A stretch of DNA of 64,000 bases from Pomacea canaliculata (taxonomy: Eukaryota > Mollusca > Gastropoda > Architaenioglossa > Ampullariidae). The translations under genes were made by a program, and so were the position numbers. Below are positions 26,701 through 36,010 of this stretch, piece after piece. Location of the stretch: the NCBI RefSeq assembly GCF_003073045.1, contig NC_037593.1, positions 983,525-1,047,524 of the forward strand, read 5' to 3'. The notes below the pieces were generated by a model, which saw only the letters and a program-made list of their open reading frames with translations, was not told where the DNA came from and did not search any database. Within the stretch, counting starts at the first letter, position 1. Every line of letters starts with the position of its first letter.

Positions 26701-29700
26701 CCAGGTGAGCAAGTGTGTCACCACCTGCTTAAACCACAGTGCGGCAAAGAGATAACAGCGCACTTTAGTGTAACTTTGATGTCCATGTGCGGTCATGTCT
26801 TTGTCGCTGTGCACATTTCATTTTAACAAGCGTTGTGTCTTGGACGTCGTGTATGTGTGCACCACCACGCGGAAATACCTTCATGATCATGAGCACATTC
26901 TTTCCCAGAATACAAACGATTGCCTTAATGCTGTCCAGACTAGGGAATTATTTCTGGACCTTAGACATGGCACTTCCCAAAAAATCGCATATTAAAAACA
27001 AAGCCAACAAGCTGTGCAGTACGAAATCAGAAATTTTCCTGAGCTGAAGATGAATACCTTAGCTAAAGCAAATACAAATATCCCCATGTAAATATTGTCG
27101 ATCATTGCCAAGTCAACTACAGCAGACATGCGCTGATGTAAATTTTGTTAAATTGTTAATTACTGTTCATCAAATCACACTTATTCTTTCTTACGTTTCA
27201 TCTTCGGCCAACGATCTCTCGAAGAACTTAGCCGTCCCATAAATGAGCTAGACGGTTTGGGACAATCAGCTTAGCGGGTGGAATGTCATGATTCTGCTGG
27301 ACACTTCCACTTGCAGTCATAGCGGCACTTGTTCCTGCAAAGCATGCGTGAAGTCGCAACTGGCCAAGCGCTTTTATGAGCACCGACCACTTGTTCCTCC
27401 TCGCTCCATCCTAGCTCCACGACCTCCTCGCATTTGATTTCCGCAATCATCAGGGACGTCGCCCAGAAGAATTACGCTGCAGCATGCCATCCATGCTTTG
27501 TTCCTTGGTGCATCGCGTGAGGCTGAAGGGGAGACACTAACCATGAACTGGGTGACTATTCATCAGCCTGATCCCTCAGTAGCTGCCCGCAATACATCAC
27601 CAGCCTCCAGATGAGAAAAAAGACAATGAGGGTTTTCCCATGCGGCCTATACCTTGGCAACGCCATGTGATTAAGCTATACTAAACAGATAGGCATAAAA
27701 CTGCTCTGACCTAGACAACTTCCCGCTGGCGAAGAACCGTAACATCCTGGCTACGGACGACGACCCTGTATACTTACAGGTCTTACGCAAGGAGGTCCAA
27801 CAGTCTATCCACAACCTGAAGGGTGGGAAGTCTCCAGCGGTCGATAACGTTCCAGTGGAGTTTCTCAAATTCAGGAGAGGAGACAGCGAACATACTGCCC
27901 TATGTTTGAAAATATGGAAAACTAAACAATAACTGCGAGAATGGATGCAATCCCTGGTCATACCCTTACCAAAAACAGGGGAACCAGAGGCAGTGCCCGA
28001 ACTACCAAGTGATTAACCTCATTAGCTATCCAAGCAAAGTTATGCTGAAAGTGATTCCGAACCCCTAACACCAATGACGGAGGAATTTATCGCGGAAGCC
28101 TCGACAGAAACTTACAGGTTGTGGCATGTGATGCGGAAATTCGACATTGAAGAGGGTATCTTCCAAACCATCCAGTCGTTTTACACCAGTTCTGGGAACT
28201 CAGTACTCCTTAATAATTAGGTATGAGAACGCTTTTCGACGACGGTAGGTATTCGACAAGTCTGCCCTTGTAATGAGACCCGATGTCTCAGGTAGAACCA
28301 ACGTCTCCTCATGGTATGCGCATGCGCTTAAGGTCACAATTCATGACTGGTTTGAAAGGCCCTTTCCTGTAAGACTCGATGTCCTGGGACTATTTAATAA
28401 AACTACATACACCGAACATCTTCCATGATCGCAAATCTCAAGTCATATTGTGCTCTCGACTGATTTGGTTTGATCGACGACTGTTGAAGAATAATGGAAC
28501 ATACTGGCTCACTCTTTGTTTGATAACCTGCACCAGCGGGTGTTTGATCGTCTGCTAACGAATAATTGAACGTCAAATCTAAATGAAAACAACATGGAAA
28601 ATAAAAACATATACAACTGACGCTGGTTTCGACAAATAAAAAATCACGAAAATGTCTGCCAATCCATTGAGACATGTGCCGTAGAAGACACCCGTTCATC
28701 AACACCACCAGACCCAGTGTCTGCCTCTGGACAAACCACAAGGAGACGTAAGTTCTGAGACATCTTGTGTCGTTACACAGGCACAACATCTTTCGTGGGC
28801 TTCGTGATAGGTTTACCACAACCATGAGCACTGTTCGCCTCCTCACGCCAAACGTTTCTTGTTTTCTGGGTCACTCCCACAATAGCATCTACCTACATTC
28901 TTAACTCTTTCTTCTTCGTGTCAGGGGAATGCTTCCGTGGCTAGGTTACATTTTTTGCAAGCATCATTACTTTCGATTTCAATAATTGTTTTCTCTGAAC
29001 AATGGTTCTACGAACCTTCCGATTCGCTCCTCTATTAGCCTGGCAAAGCCGGGCACGTTTGTGAAAACCGTGAACTGAAAACTGAGTTGAACTTAAGACG
29101 AAGGAACACGTGTACTAGATGAAGCTGGGGTCCATCATCCGTGTTTTGCTTGACAGCAACAAGCAGCAGCACTATCAACTAAACTAATCACAAATACAAT
29201 AGGATGGGGAGGATTGCACACCATGCATGTCGTCTTTAAGGGCCTGGTTTGGAAGGGCTAGGTGGCGTGATTGCCTCATGCGGACCACATGACTCATCAG
29301 ATGTTCTCTGTCTTTAAGGACCTGGAGCTGGACGATCTGCACGTGTACCAGTACCGCTTAAACGGCGCCGTCAGTCTTGGCAACGCCGCCTTTTCATGGG
29401 TAGCACGTCGCTTCCGGTTTGGCGACGAGAAGCGCGCCGTCATCCTGAGCCATTTCTTAGTGAGTTTGCTTCACTTGGTCTAATGTGACGACGATGTGCA
29501 ATGTCTGCATAAATATCTTAGATACTTTCGTCTGTCAACAACTCTTTTACATCTACTTCGACAGAATGTCTTCACACACGCATATCAACAAAAACACATT
29601 ACACATACACTGCCCTTTTGAGAAAATGATTAATGATTAGTCGATAAAGTATCAATTATACCCGGATAGGAGCTGTCGATACAATGCCTTACACAAAACC

Positions 29701-31297
29701 TGACCTGTCTACAAAAATGTCTTACATATTTCCCAACTGCTCGAAAAAAAAAGCTATTTTGCGCATAGTATGCAAATCGTGTTAAACCACTCGGCGTCCT
29801 CTGAAAGGTAAGAACCTTTCTTTCTCTCACACAAACCCTTGATACATGTACTACAAAATTTGCAGCTGGGCACACTTTTAACTCCTGAAGTAAACGAAGC
29901 ATAAGTCCTAGGTGCCTATATTGTCAATGGCTCGTTTCGGATCCTAATCTACGGTGTCAGCCTCCCCAAGAAACTGAGTCTTTGCAGTCGAAGATAGTTC
30001 GAAGGAAGAACTTTACAGTTTGTACACCAATGTCCACATGTTATACACGCTGGAAAATCAGCGACACACGCTGACTACTTTAGTAGCGACTTCTGCTACT
30101 TCAACAGCGACACGCACTCCTCAACGTTGACTAAAGGCGACACACGCCCGACACAACAATGAAGCCATCGGCTAGTCTCACTCTGTCTCCACTCCGCGAC
30201 TATTTCCTCTAATACTCTCACTCAGGGCTTATATACAGTGATACCTCGGTTCTCGAACATAATTCGTTCCGGGAGGACGGTCGAGAACCAAATTGTTCGA
30301 GAACCGAATCAATGAAACCCAAAGGAAATAATGGAAACTGGATTAATTTGTTCCAAGCCCCAGAAAATGCCTATTTATTGGCCTAATTTGTATATAATAT
30401 ATAGAAAAACATGAGTCTCAACAAGAAAAAAGAAATAAAAGTGTATTTATTAAAACAAAAACAAAAACAAAAACAAAATGTACTGTACAGTACAGTAAAT
30501 TGTGTTTCATTTACTGTACCTGTACCAAACTTTATGGCAGGAGGGAATGAATGTGGAGGGAGGAGGGAAGGGGGATGGTTATTGTCACTGATGACGCAAG
30601 CTGGGTCGAATGAACGCCATTCGGCTCAACTCGGCTCAACTCGGCTCAACTCGGACGTTCGGATGTTCGAGTTCCAAATATTTGTTCGGATTCCAAGACA
30701 AAATTTTCTCGAATTTCCTGGTCGAATACCGATTTGGTCGAAAGTCAAGGCGTTCGAGAACCGAGGTATCACTGTACACTGTACAAGTTATCTAGAAACT
30801 TCCCGCATCTCTTCACACATGCGCTGTCTCACATCGAACATTCCAGTTACCAAGGCTTGCGTCAGTCACACTTGCTCATGCACTTGCTAGAATGATCTAG
30901 AGTAGACGGCTCTAGTCACAGCCGCGCGGCGGTCATCGGCAGGTCAGGCGGGGTCACATACCGCATCAAAGCGCTGACGGCGCCGGACGACACCTGGCAC
31001 AGACAGCTACCACATTTAGTTTGTAATAGTGAGGCTTAGGTGTGGTTGAGACGCAGCACTAATTGTGATGGTTACTTGCAGAGCTGCGTGGTGATTCTGG
31101 CGGGAATGACGACGTGGCTGTCTTCCGGGATGCTGACCTTCACCTTCAGCACGCAGATCATATACCTCCGCAACGTCCTCATCATGCTGCCCGCAGTCAT
31201 CTGCTTCTTGCGGAAGGACAACGGCGCCTTCTGGTTCCAGCACATATTCCAGCACTTCGCCAAGAAAGGCCGGTTTGTCACAATACTAAAGTGCTGA
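23775..31297 (+). CDS. Uncharacterised multipass membrane protein with two repeated modules (317 aa, six exons)
   Basis: I do not recognise the family. Exons: 23775-23945, 25166-25315, 25841-25903, 26510-26704, 29301-29459 and 31082-31297, all phase 0, GT-AG, giving 317 aa. It is very hydrophobic, with about eight membrane spans. These include 9-32, 36-55, 69-90, 100-122, 132-148, 163-183, 212-228 and 238-262, with further hydrophobic stretches to about 288. The halves at 33-150 and 168-290 look alike. Each has Leu-Val-Val-Asp, then an Arg 42-44 residues later, then Ser-Trp, then Ala-Val-x-x-Ser-x-Phe about 13 residues on. Introns 1 and 4 fall 24-25 residues after the LVVD motif. Introns 2 and 5 fall just after SRFI and SHFL. 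The tail RFVTILKC is short and basic. No signal peptide beyond the first span, and no enzyme motif. For exon 4 the acceptor at 26509 keeps the frame. For exon 5, 29301 or 29319 would both do. Introns carry a fold-back, a LINE and a mariner-like MITE. Confidence 0.75.
24398..25065. mobile_element. Long fold-back (inverted-repeat) element
   Basis: The left arm (about 24398-24760) and right arm (about 24780-25065) are reverse complements over nearly their whole length. Examples are TGCAGATATCAGTAGAT near 24447 against its complement near 25008, CACCTGCGATCAACGAGC near 24549, and GCATTTCTCGTG/CACGAGAAATGC flanking the loop near 24770. The left arm also has an internal tandem duplication of about 70-85 bp (24571-24700) that the right arm lacks. 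No coding capacity. It fits a MITE or Foldback-type element. Lies in intron 1 of the 317-aa membrane protein gene. Confidence 0.7.
27690..28275 (+). mobile_element. LINE fragment (N-terminal side of the reverse transcriptase), family A
   Basis: On the + strand a broken frame reads LRKEVQQSIHNLKGGKSP, then VDNVPVEFLK, then Glu-Trp-Met-Gln and SLVIPLPKTGEPE. This is the fingers region of a non-LTR reverse transcriptase. Further on come remnants of WHVMRKFDIEEG and Thr-Thr-Val-Gly-Ile-Arg-Gln-Val-Cys, the usual VGVRQGC block with changes. Multiple stops and frame changes; no endonuclease was seen. Lies in intron 4 of the membrane protein gene. Confidence 0.7.
30236..30774. mobile_element. Non-autonomous mariner/pogo-like element (MITE), 539 bp
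   Basis: Terminal inverted repeats CAGTGATACCTCGGTTCTCG and its complement are perfect over at least 24 bp and continue imperfectly inward. They are flanked by TA on each side (30234-30235 and 30775-30776), the Tc1/mariner target duplication. No transposase frame remains. Inside are an A-rich stretch and GGCTCAACTC tandem copies near 30620-30650. Lies in intron 5 of the membrane protein gene. Confidence 0.85.
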
Positions 31298-32480
31298 TAG
31301 GCTGGGTGCACACCACGTCGCTAGGTTGTAGCTGTGCGCCTCATGCCAGGTCCTCAGCCACAATGATCCTGAAGTAGTTTTACCAACTGTATCACCTTAA
31401 CCTAGCGCTTGCTGATCGCCCAGCCTATGGTAATCACGTAATGAGTAATATGGGGAATGTTCCCTTCAACATTCTCCTATAACCATCAGGTCACCCACAG
31501 CTACCTGTCCACTTTATATACACAACCTTCCTGGCCATTGAGAGCAGACAATTTAGCAGGGTCATTCTAAACGCTCATGTAATTTTCATGTTGAAAATTG
31601 TGTTGCCTGCAACAACCGCAGCTGAGCTGGAGACAGCGCCTGCTGATGCTAAAGAATTCTCAAGCTAGGTTCCGCTCTGACCAGTGAAAAAACAAGATGA
31701 GGCAGGTAGAGACGACCTGCAGGCCGCTCATCACCCTCGTAGTTCCATTCTTTCTGTACTGCTCCTGTTCCCCAGTAGGTGCAGGCTGTCCTCCAGCTCC
31801 AGCTCTCTCACACACTTCTTGTCTTCCCTGATTAACATACCGTGTGCTCTTTCTAGTTATCCGCAGGCCTGACAAGAGGGAGGGGCAGGGAGGGATGTTG
31901 TACCCAGGCCCACAGCTGTCGAGGGGTCCGGCTTTGGTCAGTAACTTTTTGTTCGTTATCTTTTTCTTTTAAGCAAAAGCAAAAAGAAAGGGCATCACGA
32001 GGAAAACATAAAGCTAGGCTTCACCACTACTAGACTTACTGCTACCTCCAATAATTGTACACAAATCTGTGACGATTGTGACATCAAACGTGCATTGGGG
32101 TGAAGAATATACACCTTGTATTGTCTGTAATCTTCGTTTCTTTGTCGAGTTTTTCGCGTCCATTGTGACATTTTCCTATAGAAAGGGTGTGAATAGTTTG
32201 ATCTGACACTATTTGCCCTGTTAGTGACCACTCACGTGTACACAGCTCTCAAATGCTCATATTATGCAGTGTTGTAGATCCTGGTTGTTTACACGTTTTC
32301 TGTCTAGTTTAAGTTACTAAACGAAATGTAGACACTGCCAGTCAAATAACAACGTGTAAGACTATGTTGGAAAAATAATAAACGATTACAATTAATGATT
32401 AATGTAGGGGTTCGGAAAGACCATCTACCGCGGGACCAGTGATGACTTTCCACAGACCTGGTTATCCGTACTGTACTTGA
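31298..32480. other. Intergenic; nothing recognised apart from probable 3' UTR
   Basis: No coding block identified. The first few hundred bases are probably the 3' UTR of the membrane protein gene. AATAAA occurs near 32376. Confidence 0.3.
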
Positions 32481-32489
32481 TCTCGCTGT

Positions 32490-32725
32490 GGAAACGTAGT
32501 GTGGTCCCAGGGTATAGTCATGTAGTGTGGTTACAGGGTGTAGTCCCAGGGTGTAGTCACGTAGTGTGATCCCAGGGTGTTGTCACGTAGTGTGGTCCCA
32601 GGGTATAGTCACGTAGTGTGGTCCCAGGGTGTAGTCACGTAGTGAGGTCTCAGGGTGTAGTCACGTAGTGTGGTCTCAGGGTGTAGTCACGCAATGTAGT
32701 CCCACAGTGTTGTCACGTAGTTTTG
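32490..32725. repeat. 26-bp minisatellite
   Basis: About nine imperfect copies of a unit close to GTGGTCCCAGGGTGTAGTCA followed by CGTAGT. Copies differ by one to three bases. Non-coding. Confidence 0.85.
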
Positions 32726-32936
32726 TAACGTCTGCTTATTTGTGCTCAGCTTTCGTTCTGTCTGACACTGCCCACTTCACCCATGCGAAACGCTTGACCA
32801 ACGCACTCTCATTTGTAAACAGTAGCGACCGTTGCCATGCAACTTCTGTTTAAGATGTTTGTTAACTGGTGCATTGTATGGTATGGTTTGTGACTTATCT
32901 AAGCACACATTGCTCTTTTCGAGATTGTTCTCAGAA

Positions 32937-33276
32937 GTCCCAGCAGGAGTTATGTGTACGGACACTCGAAGAGGCGGGCCAGTTAAAAGACCGACGGTTG
33001 TACTACATGAGCATGGCTTGTCGTCCTGGCCAACAAGGCTGTGGGCACTTCCACGAGAGAGAAAAAGAGAGAAAACTAGTGACAGCTTTCTTCACACCTG
33101 GCTTCACATCGACATCGACCGTTCAAAAAAGAACTGTAAACTTATTGTTAGGCCCAGTACCTGGGGACATCGATGACTTGAACTTATACCTACAGGCATT
33201 TGCATCTTCGAACCTTCGAACAGACAATAACATCTATGACTTTAAAATACATTGTAGAAACTTGACCATTTTGTGA
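32937..33276 (+). CDS. Hypothetical ORF with downstream poly(A) signal
   Basis: An open frame of about 112 codons follows a good acceptor (TTGTTCTCAG at 32927-32936). It contains RTLEEAGQLKDRRLYYMSMA, a Cys-Gly-His segment and LLLGPVPGDIDDLNLYLQAF, and ends with NLTIL and a stop. The frame also stays open back to an ATG at 32869. AATAAA (33617-33622) follows 340 bp later, then a run of eight A (33632-33639). It could be a last exon whose partners I missed, a processed retrocopy of a transcript end, or a chance frame. No family recognised. Confidence 0.25.
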
Positions 33277-34094
33277 TTTTTGGAAACTATCTTTTGAGGA
33301 TACAAAATCGAAATTTTAAGAGTGAGGTTCAATTCAATGGCCAGACTTCAGACTTTTTAATCATCGTTCTCAACATTCACGTGTAACACACACAAAAAAA
33401 GAGTTTCTTAAACATGGCTTTATTAAAGGCGTGAACTTTCGCATTACTTTTTTCCCCATTTTCACTGGAGGTACTGTTATTGTATGTAGTCAAGTTGGGA
33501 GGGAAGAGGGGTATGTGTGCGCGCGCAGAGACTCTACCTGTGCAATTAGTGGCAGGTTCTCGGTGTGTCAGCAGTTGAGTACAGTTTGTGTAAATTTAGT
33601 AGTTAAGTGTTTTGAAAATAAATTTATTTTGAAAAAAAATACATAGACTTTAAAACCATGAAGTGTGCGAGTTGTTGTTTTTTTCCAAGTTCGAGTCAGC
33701 GTACCAAATTTCTTTGTTATGATTGAGTCTGCAGAGAAATGAAAAGCAGTATATGTAGGTCCCTGAGAAAACCAACCTTCGCCGGACAGAGGGGTTTATT
33801 AATCTACCGTCTTCCCTGACTCGCGTTGCGGAAGTTTTTTATTAATTTTTTGAGACAAACGCTGGCCACATCCCGTTTGGCAAGGTCGCATCTACCGGGT
33901 GGTCCACAATCACAAAAATTAGGTTATCATGTAGCTTCCATTTGGGGAGAGAACGGCTTCATTCCCAAGATCGAGTATCCTGACAACGCTTCAATACCCT
34001 GTTTCCTGCTCGCTCTCAAATGAGTTTTGTTCCTTTTCTGGCAGAGCTCTACGACCTGTTCTTTACAAAGTACTAACACGAATTAACTGTTAAC

Positions 34095-35225
34095 AAGTCA
34101 ATGTTTACCGGCATTTTTTTTTATAACTTTGATAATCCTATGCTGTCGACTCTCACCTGTATACCAGCAATCCAGAGCATCCAAAATTGTATTTCTGACA
34201 TTAGACTAGTTAACAAGTTAAAACTAAATGACGAAAAAAACCCAGAAGATTTAATTTTTTCAAAGAGCAAGAGTTCACCCTTCGCTGCCTGTCTCTGTTC
34301 TGGTAGGCGATGCCGATGTTCCTTTTGTTACTTCAACACATAACGTAATGTCTACTGACGTGTCACTTGATGAACATGTTTCTCACATCTGTCGTTCTGC
34401 ATTTTCTATGAGCTGTGGAAGATCAGCTCCATTCGTCATACTCTGTCCATCTCAACCACCAACATTCTCATCTGCTCATTTGTTCTTGGTAGCTGTCCAC
34501 AGCACCTCATTGAAAGTCCAGAACTCAGCTGTTCGTCTCGTTTTCCAGATCGTAAATGTGAACATGTCACACCACTTCTTCGCTCTCTTCATTGGATACC
34601 AGTTAAAACTAGAATAGACCACAAGCTGTCAACTCTATACTCCTCCATCCACTACTTTACTGAAATCTTGTCTGTCTTGCCTCTTGCCTGAAACCTTGGC
34701 TCCTCATCAGACAGACATTCTGTCCTCCCTCCCACAAAGACAGTAACATACGGACAACGGACGTCCTCCCTCTGTGCTGCTAAGCAGTGGAACTCTCTTC
34801 CTCATCACATTCGCCGCTCAGACTACAAGGCTACATTCACACGCTCTGTGAACACACATATCTGTTCACTAAGTACTGTCCCTGAATTACTATTCTTAAC
34901 TCCCTGGCAACACTGTCTGTCATGCTAACAGTCATGTCACGACTCCATCTTACACTGTGTATAGTGTCTACATCCCTTCATACCTTCATCCACTGCTTTA
35001 CATTCTACTCTTGTACCTCATCTTTATGTTCTTCAGGGTATCTATACGTACCTCACTGTCCACTGGCTGTTATCTTGTACCTCATCTTTATGTTGTTCAG
35101 TGTGTCTTTACATACCTCGATCACTGTCCCCTGGCTGTTATCTTTCATTTATCGTTATTGGCCTGCACAGAGAATGAGATCTGTCTTGGTCGTGATATTG
35201 CGCGTTATAACCATTACGATACCTC
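34095..35225 (+). mobile_element. 3' part of a CR1/L2-like LINE
   Basis: The + strand reads IQSIQNCISDIRL, then NKLKLNDEK, VSLDEHVSHICRSAF, ISTTNILI and finally HVTPLLRSLHWIPVKTRIDH across several frames. These are the palm and thumb blocks of a CR1/L2-type reverse transcriptase. About 600 bp of 3' UTR follow, with an internal duplication of about 90 bp (35060-35150) and the same end motif TCTTGGTCGTGAT seen at 11.9 kb. The 5' part, including the endonuclease, is absent, and there are several frame breaks. Confidence 0.75.
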
Positions 35226-35639
35226 AAAATTCCTTCACAGCTGTAAAGTTGCAGCATCTTGGAAACAAAATGATATCTTGAGATTTATGTATACCAGGAA
35301 TAATAACATATTCAAACACAACCTTGAGTTCTTGATAAAATCGTTAGACTGTCCCCTAGCCAATGGTTTTCACTTTATTTTGTCCACGAGCCTTTTGTTC
35401 GTAAAAGTTCATATAAATATTCTTAAAATATGTAAAGATAAGAAAGAAAAACAAATGATACTTAATATAGCCTAACTTAAATTTCAAAAATCGTTTCAAA
35501 CTAAGAGACTTAGACATTGATATAACAATTAGGCTGGGCACCCTTTAGACTTTTGTCAACGAAGGTCGCGAGTACAGACTTGTCTGATGTGTGGTCTGTG
35601 GTCAAGGAACCGTCTGTGTGCCTCAGTCAGTCGTGTCTT

Positions 35640-35870
35640 GACCGTCACCTGTGGGCTGTGGTTGTGGGGACGACATGGACGCGGCAGCAGACAGGGCCAC
35701 CACTCTTGTCTCTAGTGGGCGATAGTCAGCAGGTCGTGTACAGGACGATCAGTCTAGTCTTTGACCTTCGTAAGTCAGGTCTTCCTGTGACCACCGCGGA
35801 GTCCACTACCCTCCAGGGTGTCTTGAGGACAGTCTCCCACTCCCACAGGGTGTGTCCAGGGCAGAACACG
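35640..35870 (-). mobile_element. LINE 3'-end fragment, family A
   Basis: Shares long stretches with 22160-22265, for example CGTGTACAGGACGA and GTCCACTACCCTCCAGG, in the same minus orientation. It corresponds to the end of the reverse-transcriptase ORF (a degenerate Lys-Asp-Trp-Thr-Gly-Arg-Pro-Val-His-Asp tail). Very short and truncated at both ends. Confidence 0.55.
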
Positions 35871-36010
35871 GGGAGTAACTGTGAAAGCACAAGGAGGCAA
35901 CTGGCTGATCTCCCTTGCCCCGTGTGCACATGCGCAATGCAACGTATCACAGTGGACGTCAGTCGCTGTTAATCTTAGGTTTCCGTAAGATGTGAAAAAT
36001 TAAGTTCACA

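Noticed and set aside
28403-28846. 147-aa minus-strand open frame
   Set aside because: No motif, no splice support; it lies next to the decayed LINE in an intron.
30411-30890. 159-aa + frame
   Set aside because: It lies inside the mariner/pogo-like MITE and its flank; no transposase motifs.
34922-35475. Two overlapping + frames of 119 and 172 aa
   Set aside because: They cover the duplicated 3' UTR of a CR1/L2-like LINE; low-complexity Leu/Tyr/Ser text without a protein family.
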